Source of the DNA: Sphingomonadales bacterium
GTDB taxonomy: Bacteria > Pseudomonadota > Alphaproteobacteria > Sphingomonadales > Sphingomonadaceae
Length of the DNA: 64,000 nt
Direction: 5' to 3'
Assembly (NCBI GenBank): GCA_025351405.1
Contig: JANXVZ010000033.1
Coordinates: 28,967-92,966, forward strand
Position numbers and translations under genes: made by a program. The notes beneath the pieces are model-generated. The model searched no databases. It saw nothing but the letters and a program-made list of their open reading frames with translations, and was not told the DNA's origin. Numbering within the stretch: position 1 is the first letter of the stretch; each line of letters opens with the position of its first letter. Positions 54,063-62,632 of the stretch are shown here, in pieces.

Positions 54063-55715
54063 TTGGCCTATCTGATGCGACCTGCGCTGCGACAATGGCT
54101 GCTGCTTGCGGCGAGCCTGGTGGCCGCCATCCTCGTCATTGCCGCGTTGTGGTTCGCCGCCAGCCGACGGGATCTGCGCGGCGTTGCAGAAGCGGCTGCA
54201 CAGGCCCGCGCCGACCAGATCATCGCCGCCGCCGATCGCCATCTCGCCGCCGACATCGGCGCGTTGCGCCTGCTCGGCACCAGCCCGGCTCTTGCAGCGC
54301 AGGACTGGCAGCGCCTGCGCGCCGAAGCCGCCGCCGCGCGCAGTGCCACGCCCGGCTGGCAAAACCTTGTCCTGCGCGATGCGGGCGGGGGCGTGCTGTT
54401 CGACCTTGCCGGCGCCGCATCGGCCCGGGTTTCACGGCCATCGGGCGCGCCGGCCGTTGCGGCGGTAGTCGCCGGCGCGCCCAGCATCGGCGGGATCAGC
54501 AACAACGGCGCCTATTGCCCCTGCCTCGCCCTTGTCCAGCCGATCAACGTCGGCGGCCGGGCCTACACCCTGCGCCTCGACATCGCGCCACAGGGTTTCG
54601 AACCGCTGGTCATGAACGGCAATCCGGGCGCCATCGAAGCAATCGTCGATCGCGCCGGCCGCTTTATCGCGCGTGACCGCAACTATGCCATGCGGCTGGG
54701 AAAGCCCGCCACGCAATATGTGCGTGCCGCGATCCGCGCCGGCGATCGCGGGGTCTATCGCGGCATCACCCTGGAGGGGCTGGAGAATTACTCCGCCTTT
54801 GCCACTTCGCCGTTGAGCGGCTGGTCGGCCCACTCGGCACTGCCCTCGGCAGCCTTCGACCGGCTGACCCGGGTCAGCGATGTTGCCACCCTGATCGCCG
54901 TGGCCATAGCGCTGCTGCTTGCCGGCCTGATTGTCGCGCTGGTGCTCCGCAATATCGCTGCCGAGCGCCGGATGCGCGCCCGTGCGGCGCAATCGCAGCG
55001 GCTGGAGGCACTGGGGCTGATGACCGGCGGTGTCGCGCATGATTTCAACAACCTGCTGACCGTCATCACCACCAGCGCGGCAACGCTGCGCCGTCCCGAC
55101 CTGCCGCCGGAACGCCGCGACCGGTTGCTCGATGCCATCAACGCCACCGCCGAGCGCGCCGCCCGCTTGACGGCGCAGTTGCTGGCCTATGCGGCGCGGA
55201 AGCCGTTGAAGCCACAGCGCTTTGCCGCCAACAAGCGCATCGCGGGTATCCTCGAGATGCTGCAGACGCTTGCCGGTTCGCGCATCGGCCTGCAACTTGC
55301 GGGGCTGGAAGCGCCGTGCGAAATCGAGGTCGACCCCAGCCAGTTCGAAACGGCACTGGTCAATCTTGTCGTCAATGCCCGTGACGCGATTGCGAGCGGC
55401 GGTTCGGCGGACGGCCGTATCACCGTGTCGCTGCGCGGCTCGACCGTGGTCGGCAGTGGCGAATCCACGCGCGAAGCTGTCACGATTTCGGTGGCGGATA
55501 CCGGTCCCGGCATGACCCCGGACGTCCTGGCACGGATTTTCGAGCCCTTTTACACCACCAAGAGCGACGGCCGCGGCACCGGCCTCGGCCTGTCACAAGT
55601 TTATGGATTTGTACGGCAATCCGGCGGCGCGGTGCGGGTCGATACGACGCCCGGCAACGGCAGCGTCTTCCATCTCGACCTGCCGCTTGCGCCCGGACCG
55701 CCGATCGGTGCATGA
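54063..55715 (+). CDS. Membrane sensor histidine kinase
   Basis: About 550 residues. Two membrane helices (QWLLLAASLVAAILVIAALWFAA and VATLIAVAIALLLAGLIVALVL) flank a ~240-residue periplasmic sensor region resembling CHASE/dCache-type domains. Kinase core: H-box MTGGVAHDFNNLLTVITTSA, N-box ALVNLVVNARDAI, G1 SVADTGPGMT, F-box IFEPFYTTKSDGRGTGLGLSQVYGF. TTG 54063 has GGAG nine bases upstream; ATG 54075 is the alternative. The response regulator gene follows eight bases later. Confidence 0.92.
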   Translation: MAYLMRPALRQWLLLAASLVAAILVIAALWFAASRRDLRGVAEAAAQARADQIIAAADRHLAADIGALRLLGTSPALAAQDWQRLRAEAAAARSATPGWQNLVLRDAGGGVLFDLAGAASARVSRPSGAPAVAAVVAGAPSIGGISNNGAYCPCLALVQPINVGGRAYTLRLDIAPQGFEPLVMNGNPGAIEAIVDRAGRFIARDRNYAMRLGKPATQYVRAAIRAGDRGVYRGITLEGLENYSAFATSPLSGWSAHSALPSAAFDRLTRVSDVATLIAVAIALLLAGLIVALVLRNIAAERRMRARAAQSQRLEALGLMTGGVAHDFNNLLTVITTSAATLRRPDLPPERRDRLLDAINATAERAARLTAQLLAYAARKPLKPQRFAANKRIAGILEMLQTLAGSRIGLQLAGLEAPCEIEVDPSQFETALVNLVVNARDAIASGGSADGRITVSLRGSTVVGSGESTREAVTISVADTGPGMTPDVLARIFEPFYTTKSDGRGTGLGLSQVYGFVRQSGGAVRVDTTPGNGSVFHLDLPLAPGPPIGA

Positions 55716-55722
55716 AAGCGCG

Positions 55723-56148
55723 ATGCCGCTCGCCGAACAACAGTTTCCCGAACCGGATGGGGCCGACCAAAGGCTGGCCGGGCTGACGCTGCTCTGCCTC
55801 GAGGACGAAGCCCTGCTTGCCATGCTGCTTGAAGATTCGCTGGTTGACCAGGGCTGCACATGCCTGATGGCGCACGATGTCGCCACGGCGATGGCGATCG
55901 TCGAGCGCGGCGGCTTCGATGCCGCGGTGCTCGATGTCAATGTGGGCGGCGAACTGTCGTTTCCGGTCGCAGAGGCGCTGTTGGCGCGCGGGATACCACT
56001 GCTGTTCACCACCGGCTACGGATCGGCCGACATGCCGGCGGGGATGCAGTGCTGCGCGGTCCTGCCGAAACCATATGATCCGGAACGACTGGTGGCGGCG
56101 CTGGCGTTGACAATTGCACCCGGCATTTCGACATCGGGCAAAGGGTGA
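55723..56148 (+). CDS. Single-domain response regulator
   Basis: 141 residues, receiver only. Acid pocket LCLEDEALLAMLLEDSL, phospho-acceptor Asp in AAVLDVNVGGE, switch Thr in LLFTTGYGSADMP and Lys in LPKPYDPERL. No output domain. Coupled to the kinase gene; such receivers usually pass phosphate on or bind a partner. ATG 55723. Confidence 0.9.
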   Translation: MPLAEQQFPEPDGADQRLAGLTLLCLEDEALLAMLLEDSLVDQGCTCLMAHDVATAMAIVERGGFDAAVLDVNVGGELSFPVAEALLARGIPLLFTTGYGSADMPAGMQCCAVLPKPYDPERLVAALALTIAPGISTSGKG

Positions 56149-56149
56149 A

Positions 56150-56182
56150 CCCGGTCGCCTGCGGGGGGCGGAAGCGACCGGG
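56150..56182 (+). terminator. Hairpin after the two-component genes
   Basis: CCCGGTCGC and GCGACCGGG, perfect 9-bp arms around a 15-base loop, starting one base after the response regulator stop. No U-tail follows, so it may be a processing or attenuating hairpin rather than a full terminator. Confidence 0.4.
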
Positions 56183-56382
56183 CTCAGATGGGACAGTGGA
56201 AGGGGGGGACCATCCACACTGTCTTGCCCTAGTTACGTGCCAGTGATGCCGATGGTTCCAAGGCCCTGAAAAAAAGATTTCGCCGCGGGGCTGAAGTCAC
56301 GGCGGGCGGGTTACGGATTGCAGTGCGGCGTTTATAGCGTGCGGCACTGCCGATTTGCGTGGCCTGCGAGGACGATAATGCG

Positions 56383-58209
56383 ATGCCGATGACCCGACCC
56401 CGCCTGCATATGCGCTTTCGCCTGTTGCTGCCGCTGCTGTTGCTGCCCGCCGCCTGCGCCCCGGCCGACGCCGCCGGCACCGCCTGGTATGTCGATTTCG
56501 ACCATGGCGACGACAACGCTTCGGGCCGCACGGCCGCCACGGCCTTCCGCCATGCGCCCGGCGACGCCGCAGCCTCGGGAACCGCCGCCGGCGTCCGGCT
56601 GTCGCCCGGCGAAAGCGTGCTGTTCAAGGGCGGCGTTGCCTATCGCGGCACCATCAAGGCGATGGCCAGCACCGAACCCGGCCGCCCGATCCGTTATGTC
56701 GGCGACGAATGGGGCACAACCCGGGCGATATTTTCAGGCGCCGACCCGGTCAGCGCAATGGCACCCTGCCCGTCGCAGGAAGCCTGCGGCAACAATCCCG
56801 GTTGGCGCAACATGATGGTGATCCGCTACGCCACCGATTCAAAGCTGGTGAAATTCTACACCGCCGACGCGATGCTGTACGTCAGCCAGTATCCCCAGCC
56901 GCGCGACCCGTTCTTTGCCGATGAAACCGATGGCTATGCCAGCGTCGATGGCGGCGCCATCCCCGGCTTCATGGGCGGCAGTGTCGAGGCCGGCCGCGCC
57001 GTCCGGGCGATGGGCACCGCCACCGCCGACAGCCAGATCGCCTTCTGGGCATCGCCCAACGAAGTCGTGGCGCGGCCGGTCACCGTTGCCGGCGACACGC
57101 TGCGATTCCCGGTCGAGGGTGTGAAGATGTACGACAAGGCCGGGCTTTACTCGGTGCTGAATGCGCCGGGGCTGATCACCGGCCCCGGCCAGTTCGCGAC
57201 ACTGCCGGGCGGCACCACGGCGCTGGCCTGGATACGGCCCCAGCCATTGTTTGTCGGCACCAGGCGGTCGGGCTTCGAGGTGTCGCGGGTCAGCAACATC
57301 GTCATCAAGGGCTTTTCATTCCGCAACTTCACCGCCGCCGAGGGCGATGTCGGCGTCGGCGCCGCGATCATCAGCCGCTCCAAGCCGCTGGCCAATATCG
57401 TCATCACCGGCAACGATTTCATCGACATGGCGATGCACAACAAGGCCGGGCCGATCCAGTTGAGCAGCGTCACCGGGTTGAAGATCACCGGCAACCGCTT
57501 CGAAAATCTCGAACGCGGCTCGGCGGTGCGGCTGGCCGGGATCACCGATGCCGAGATCAGCGGCAACGTCATCCGCAACATCGGCCGCACCGGCATCGCC
57601 TTCTTCGGCAACGCCAGTTCAAAGCTGCGGATCACCGACAATGTCATCACCGGGCTGTTCGGCACCCATGGCAATGGCATCTCGATCTATCGCGACAACC
57701 GCGATGTGCTGGTGGCCAACAACACCGTCGTCAATTCGGCCTTCCCGCTGACCTTCCACGGCGCCTTCGACCCGGCAACCCCGAACAACCTGACCATCAC
57801 CCGCAACCTGCTGCAATCGGTCGGCGACAAGCATTATGCCGCGGTGAGCTGGGGCAAGAAGCTCAACGGATTGGTATTCAACGGCAATATCGTCATCGCC
57901 GCCGGCCCGGCGATGGTCGTCAACTTCGACGACACCAACGTCGCCATCACCAACAACGTGCTGTCGGCAACGGGTTTCACCTATGAAAAGGTGCCCGGCC
58001 AGGCACCGCCGCCCGAATGGAAAATGGCCGGCAACCGCATCGGCACCGTCGATGGCACGGCAATCGTCGGCGATCCGGCCCGGCTTCCCGACCCGGCGTT
58101 CGGCACCCGCAAGCCGGCGTATCTGCCGCTGCCCGAAGCCCTGTGCCGTACGCTGGCTCCGGCACTCGACGCCGGCAGGCGCGTCGGCGCGACGCATATC
58201 TGCAGGTAG
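56383..58209 (+). CDS. Right-handed parallel beta-helix lipoprotein (pectate lyase-like fold)
   Basis: About 608 residues. Lipoprotein signal FRLLLPLLLLPAACAPADA with lipobox Cys. GTAWYVDFDHGDDNASGRTAATAFRHAPGDA is the common entry of secreted beta-helix proteins, and the second half shows repeated coils: NIVITGNDFIDMAM, GLKITGNRFENLE, DAEISGNVIRNIG, KLRITDNVITGL, NLTITRNLLQSV. A polysaccharide lyase or hydrolase acting at the cell surface is likely; catalytic residues cannot be assigned by eye. Start uncertain among ATGs at 56383, 56389 and 56410. Confidence 0.8.
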   Translation: MPMTRPRLHMRFRLLLPLLLLPAACAPADAAGTAWYVDFDHGDDNASGRTAATAFRHAPGDAAASGTAAGVRLSPGESVLFKGGVAYRGTIKAMASTEPGRPIRYVGDEWGTTRAIFSGADPVSAMAPCPSQEACGNNPGWRNMMVIRYATDSKLVKFYTADAMLYVSQYPQPRDPFFADETDGYASVDGGAIPGFMGGSVEAGRAVRAMGTATADSQIAFWASPNEVVARPVTVAGDTLRFPVEGVKMYDKAGLYSVLNAPGLITGPGQFATLPGGTTALAWIRPQPLFVGTRRSGFEVSRVSNIVIKGFSFRNFTAAEGDVGVGAAIISRSKPLANIVITGNDFIDMAMHNKAGPIQLSSVTGLKITGNRFENLERGSAVRLAGITDAEISGNVIRNIGRTGIAFFGNASSKLRITDNVITGLFGTHGNGISIYRDNRDVLVANNTVVNSAFPLTFHGAFDPATPNNLTITRNLLQSVGDKHYAAVSWGKKLNGLVFNGNIVIAAGPAMVVNFDDTNVAITNNVLSATGFTYEKVPGQAPPPEWKMAGNRIGTVDGTAIVGDPARLPDPAFGTRKPAYLPLPEALCRTLAPALDAGRRVGATHICR

Positions 58210-58281
58210 CGCCCGATCCCGCCGGCAGGGCGTCGGATCAAACCCCGATGCCGGGCAAGCGCGAGGTTGCGCGGGCCTCCA

Positions 58282-58307
58282 ACTGTGTTATACGCATATA
58301 ACACAGT
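58282..58307 (+). promoter_or_regulatory. Perfect 11-bp inverted repeat over the M48 protease promoter
   Basis: ACTGTGTTATA-CGCA-TATAACACAGT. A possible promoter TTGCGC (58267-58272), 17 bp, TATACG (58290-58295) has its -10 in the centre of the dyad; AGGA (58309-58312) and ATG 58320 follow. The geometry is that of a repressor site. Confidence 0.65.
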
Positions 58308-58319
58308 CAGGAATTGCCC

Positions 58320-59507
58320 ATGAGCTTTGACCCCGAACTCGCCACACGTGCCTATATGGCGACGCTGGATGCCGCAGCGCGTGCCAGGTCGGATGCCTAT
58401 TACGAAGGCGGCTACTGGCTGCTGCTGTGGGGGTGCGTCGTTGCTGTCGCCAGCAACCTGCTGTTCCTGCAGACCGGCTGGGCAGCGCGGATTTCGGCAT
58501 GGGCCGGGCGCGTCAGCGCTGAGCGCAAATGGCTGAAATCGCTGTTATTCGTGTTGCCATTCCTGTTGCTGACGACGCTCATCACCCTGCCGTGGACGCT
58601 GTACACCGATTATTTCCGCGAACATCAATACGGGCTGTCGAACCAGAACCTGCTGCAATGGTCGGGAGATTTCGCCAAGGATGTCGTGATCAACACCATT
58701 GTCGGCAGCCTGTTGTTCACCGGCGTGCTCGCGGCGGTGCGGCGTGCACCGCGGACCTGGTGGGCATGGGGCACCGGCATCACCATCGCCGGGCTGGTCG
58801 TCATGGTGGCGCTCGCCCCCGTCTTCATCGAGCCGTTGTTCAACAAATACACGCCGATGGCGCAAGGCCCGCTGCGCGAACAGATCCTGTCGATGGCGCG
58901 CGCCAATGGCGTACCGGCGGGCAATGTCTATGTTGTCGATGCCTCGCGCCAGACCTCGCGGATTTCGGCCAATGTCGCCGGGCTGTTCGGCACGACGCGC
59001 ATCGCCCTCAACGACAATCTGTTGAAGCAGCCCGCCGACGAAGTGCGCGCCGTGATGGGGCATGAAATGGGGCACTACGTGCTCGGCCACATGGTGACGG
59101 GCATCATCGAGCTGTCGCTGGTGATGGCGGCGATCTTCTTCATCACTTCGCGGCTTGTCCCCGGCCTGCTGGCGCGCTTCGGCGACCGCTGGGGGGTGCA
59201 CAGCATTACCGATCCCGCCGTTCTGCCGGTGGCGATCATCGTCATCTCGGTGCTCGGGCTGTTGCTGACGCCGGTGTTCAACACCATCACGCGCATCGAC
59301 GAAATCCAGGCCGATCGCTTCGGGCTCAACGCCGCCCGCGCTCCCGATGCCTTTGCCGCAACGGCGATGAAGCTGTCGCAATATCGCAAGATCGAACCGG
59401 GTCCATTGGAGGAGGCGATCTTCTACGATCACCCGTCCGGCCATACCCGGGTGCTGACGTCGATGCAGTGGAAGGCCGAACACCTGGGCCAGCCCGACGT
59501 GCGATAG
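58320..59507 (+). CDS. M48-family membrane metallopeptidase (Ste24/CAAX protease-like)
   Basis: 395-residue integral membrane protease with several helices before and after the zinc motif VMGHEMGHYVLGHM (HExxH) and the third ligand Glu in DEIQADRFGLNAA. NVYVVDASRQTSRISANVAGLFGTTRIALNDNLL and YDHPSGHTRV complete the Ste24-type pattern. Bacterial members act in membrane protein quality control. Start ATG 58320; track start 58314 is a TTG. Confidence 0.93.
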   Translation: MSFDPELATRAYMATLDAAARARSDAYYEGGYWLLLWGCVVAVASNLLFLQTGWAARISAWAGRVSAERKWLKSLLFVLPFLLLTTLITLPWTLYTDYFREHQYGLSNQNLLQWSGDFAKDVVINTIVGSLLFTGVLAAVRRAPRTWWAWGTGITIAGLVVMVALAPVFIEPLFNKYTPMAQGPLREQILSMARANGVPAGNVYVVDASRQTSRISANVAGLFGTTRIALNDNLLKQPADEVRAVMGHEMGHYVLGHMVTGIIELSLVMAAIFFITSRLVPGLLARFGDRWGVHSITDPAVLPVAIIVISVLGLLLTPVFNTITRIDEIQADRFGLNAARAPDAFAATAMKLSQYRKIEPGPLEEAIFYDHPSGHTRVLTSMQWKAEHLGQPDVR

Positions 59508-59555
59508 CGAGAGGGAGGCTTCGACCTCGCTGCGAAAACCCGCCATAACGCCGCA

Positions 59556-60353
59556 ATGCACCTTCTCGTCCTCGGTCTTGGCTATACCGCCTCGCGTTTC
59601 GCCGCCGACTTTCCCGGCCCGATCACCGCCGTCCGCTCGCGCCCCGGCCCCGGGGTATTGACGCTGGATGACCCGGCGCTGCCTGCCGCCATTGCCGGCG
59701 CGAGCCACATCCTGTCGTCGGTGCCCCCGGCGGCGGACGGCAGCGATCCGGTCCTTGCCATGCACGGCGCCGCACTCGCCGCCGCGCCGGCCGCATGGCT
59801 CGGTTATTTGTCCTCGACGGGGGTCTATGGCGACGCCGGGGGGGCCTGGGTCGACGAAGCCTCGCCGCTGCGGGGGCGCCGGTCGGGGCGCATGGCCGCC
59901 GATCTTGCCTGGCAGGTGCTGCACCCCGCCGTCCGCGTCTTTCGCCTGCCCGGCATCTATGGCCCGGGCCGCTCGGCGCTGGACCGTCTCAAGCATGGCC
60001 CGGTGGCCCGCATCGATCTGCCCGGCCACGTCTTCAGCCGCGTCCATGTCGATGATATCGTTGCCGCCATGCTGGCCAGCTTCGAAGCCGGCGGACCCGG
60101 TGTCTATAATCTCGCCGATGACGAACCTGCCCCCGGCGAGGCGGTCACCGCCCATGCCGCCCGGCTGCTGGGGCAGGAACCGCCGCCGTTGCAAAGCCTC
60201 GATGCCGCCAATCTGTCGGTGATGGGCCGGGCGTTCTATGGGGAGAATCGCCGCGTCGCCAATGGCAAGATGACGCGGGATTTGGGCGTCACTTTACGCT
60301 ATCCAGACTATCGTGCAGGGCTTGCCGCCTGCTTTGTGGAGATGATGCGATGA
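59556..60353 (+). CDS. YeeZ-like NAD-dependent epimerase/dehydratase (extended SDR)
   Basis: 265-residue Rossmann protein. LLVLGLGYTASRFAADF is a GxGxxA-type loop; YLSSTGVYGDAGGAWVDE, RVFRLPGIYGPGRSALDRL, VHVDDIVAAM and YNLADDEPAP are extended-SDR strands. The usual YxxxK is not clearly present, so catalysis is uncertain. Its stop overlaps the start of the molybdenum hydroxylase gene (ATGA). Confidence 0.87.
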   Translation: MHLLVLGLGYTASRFAADFPGPITAVRSRPGPGVLTLDDPALPAAIAGASHILSSVPPAADGSDPVLAMHGAALAAAPAAWLGYLSSTGVYGDAGGAWVDEASPLRGRRSGRMAADLAWQVLHPAVRVFRLPGIYGPGRSALDRLKHGPVARIDLPGHVFSRVHVDDIVAAMLASFEAGGPGVYNLADDEPAPGEAVTAHAARLLGQEPPPLQSLDAANLSVMGRAFYGENRRVANGKMTRDLGVTLRYPDYRAGLAACFVEMMR

Positions 60354-62629
60354 AGTTCGGTGCCGGCCAGTCGGTCAAGCGAGTCGAAGACGCCCGTCTG
60401 CTCAAGGGCGAGGGCCAGTACACCGACGATCTGCAGCGCGAGAACATGGCCTATGGCGTCACCCTGCGCTCGCCCTATGGCCATGCGGAGATCGTGTCGC
60501 TCGATGTCACGGCGGCTCGCGCCCTGCCTGGCGTGCTGGCGGTCTATACCCATGAGGATATTGCCGAATACGGCCCGATCCCATGCCTGGTGCCGCTGTC
60601 CGGCCCCGTCCACACGCCGCGGCTGATGCTGGTCAAGGACCGCGTGCGCTTTGTCGGCGATGCCATCGCCTTCGTCGTCGCCGACAGCCGCGAGGCCGCA
60701 CGTGCCGGTGCCGAGGCGATTGAGGTCGATTATCGCGAGCTGCCCGCCGTCGCCTCGCTCGATGCCGCCCTTGCCGATGGCGCACCGCAGATCTGGCCCG
60801 AAGCCGGGTCGAACACGCTTTTCGACTGGAGCGCCGGGGATGCCGCCAAGGCTGCCGCGGCAATGGCCGCATCGGCGCATGTCACATCGCTGCGCATCGT
60901 CCAGAACCGCGTCGCCCCGACGTCGATGGAGGTCCGCGCGGCACTGGGCGAATATGATCCCGCCAGCGGCTATACGCTGTCCACCGGCAGCCAGGGCGTC
61001 GCCGGCATGCGGCAGATGCTGTCGCAGGGCGTGCTCAAGGTTCCCGCCGAACAGGTCCGCGTCATCACCGGCGATGTCGGCGGCGGCTTTGGCATGAAAT
61101 CGTTCCTTTATGGCGAATATGCGCTGGTGCTCCATGCCGCTAAGGCGCTGGGCCGCCCGGTCAAATGGACCGGGGAGCGCGGCGACGCCTTCCAGACCGA
61201 TACCCATGGCCGCGCCATGGTCAGCGAAGGCAAGCTGGGTTTCGATGCCAACGGCCTGATCACCGCGATGCAGGTGGAAACCTGGTCCGATCTCGGCGCC
61301 TATCAATCGCAGTTCGGCCCCGCCATCCAGACCATGGCCGGCGGCAAGATCATGGGCGGCGTCTATCGCATCCCAGTCATCCACAACCTTGTCCATGGCG
61401 TCGTCACCAACACCGCGCCGGTTGATGCCTATCGCGGCGCCGGCCGCCCCGAATCGGCCTATGTGATGGAACGCCTGATCGAAGCCGCCGCCCGCGAGCT
61501 GGGGATCGGCACCGACGAGATCCGTCGCCGCAACCTGCTGACCCCGGCGGAACTGCCGCACGACAACGGCCTCGGCCTCACCTTCGACATCGGCAACTTC
61601 CCCGCCGTCCTCGACAAGGCGTTGCTGCAGGCGGACTGGGCCGGCTTTGCCGCGCGCAAGGCGGAGGCGGCGCGGCGCGGCATGCGGCTTGGCCATGGCA
61701 TGGCCTATTATGTCGAAATCGCCGGCGGTGGCGGCACCGATGAATTCGCCGATGTGCGGGTTGCAGCCGATGGCATGGTCGAGATGGCGGTCGGCACCCA
61801 ATCCAACGGCCAGGGCCATGAAACCGCCTATGCCCAGGTGCTCAGCGAGAAACTCGGGCTGGACATCGAACAGATCCGCATCGTCCAGGGCGATACCGGG
61901 CGGCTCGACGAAGGCCATGGCACCGGCGGCTCGCGTTCGCTGGCCTTTGGCGGGGGTGCCTGCCTCGCCGCTGCCGATGCGATGATCGAGCGCGGCATCG
62001 AACTCGCCAGGGCCGATCTCGGTGCCAGCGATATCGACTATGCCGATGGTGTCTTCCGGGCGCGCGGCAGCAACATGACGCGGTCGCTCGCCGAACTCGC
62101 CGCCGCCCACCCCGGCGGCCTCGACGGCCGGTCGAAATACAGCACCGGCAAGCCCGCCCCCACCTTCCCGAACGGCTGCCATGTCGCCGAAGTCGAGCTC
62201 GACCCCGCCACCGGCAAGGTCAGCGTGACGCGCTACAGCCTCGTCGATGATTTCGGCAATCTGGTGAACCCGATGCTGGTCGAAGGCCAGATCCATGGCG
62301 GCGTGGCGCAGGGCCTCGGCCAGGCGTTGTTCGAAGACATCGTCTATACCGATGATGGACAGCTCGTCACCGGCAGCTTCATGGACTATGGCGTGCCGCG
62401 CGCCGACGACATGCCCGCCGCGATCGGCTTCGACACGCTCGGCACGCCAAGCCCGACCAACCCGCTCGGCGTCAAGGGCTGCGGCGAGGCCGGCACCATC
62501 GGCGCGATGCCGTCGATCATGAACGCCATCATCGATGCGCTCGACGGCACCCAGATCGAAATGCCGGCAACGATCGAGAAATTGTGGCGGGCGGCAAAAT
62601 CCCTCGATGCAGCGGTGGCGGCAGAATAG
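60350..62629 (+). CDS. Xanthine dehydrogenase/CO dehydrogenase-family large (molybdopterin) subunit
   Basis: 759-residue CoxL-type subunit binding molybdopterin-cytosine dinucleotide. GQSVKRVEDARLLKGEGQYTDD start, TGDVGGGFGMKSF, active-site loop AYRGAGRPESAY (form II AYRGAGR, not the CO-specific AYRCSFR), GTQSNGQGHETAYAQ, and GVKGCGEAGTIGAMP with the catalytic Glu. It should hydroxylate an aldehyde or N-heterocycle. The [2Fe-2S] and FAD subunits are not adjacent; the next gene is on the other strand. Confidence 0.93.
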   Translation: MKFGAGQSVKRVEDARLLKGEGQYTDDLQRENMAYGVTLRSPYGHAEIVSLDVTAARALPGVLAVYTHEDIAEYGPIPCLVPLSGPVHTPRLMLVKDRVRFVGDAIAFVVADSREAARAGAEAIEVDYRELPAVASLDAALADGAPQIWPEAGSNTLFDWSAGDAAKAAAAMAASAHVTSLRIVQNRVAPTSMEVRAALGEYDPASGYTLSTGSQGVAGMRQMLSQGVLKVPAEQVRVITGDVGGGFGMKSFLYGEYALVLHAAKALGRPVKWTGERGDAFQTDTHGRAMVSEGKLGFDANGLITAMQVETWSDLGAYQSQFGPAIQTMAGGKIMGGVYRIPVIHNLVHGVVTNTAPVDAYRGAGRPESAYVMERLIEAAARELGIGTDEIRRRNLLTPAELPHDNGLGLTFDIGNFPAVLDKALLQADWAGFAARKAEAARRGMRLGHGMAYYVEIAGGGGTDEFADVRVAADGMVEMAVGTQSNGQGHETAYAQVLSEKLGLDIEQIRIVQGDTGRLDEGHGTGGSRSLAFGGGACLAAADAMIERGIELARADLGASDIDYADGVFRARGSNMTRSLAELAAAHPGGLDGRSKYSTGKPAPTFPNGCHVAEVELDPATGKVSVTRYSLVDDFGNLVNPMLVEGQIHGGVAQGLGQALFEDIVYTDDGQLVTGSFMDYGVPRADDMPAAIGFDTLGTPSPTNPLGVKGCGEAGTIGAMPSIMNAIIDALDGTQIEMPATIEKLWRAAKSLDAAVAAE

Positions 62630-62632
62630 GCG

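Noticed and set aside
56195-56223. GACAGTG...CACTGTC inverted repeat after the response regulator
   Set aside because: Only 7-bp arms with an unpaired G-rich loop and no U-tail; not convincing as a terminator.
58545-60194. 549-aa minus-strand ORF
   Set aside because: Antisense across the M48 protease and YeeZ-like genes, both with clear motifs.
60308-62296. 662-aa minus-strand ORF
   Set aside because: Antisense of the molybdenum hydroxylase large subunit; no domain content.
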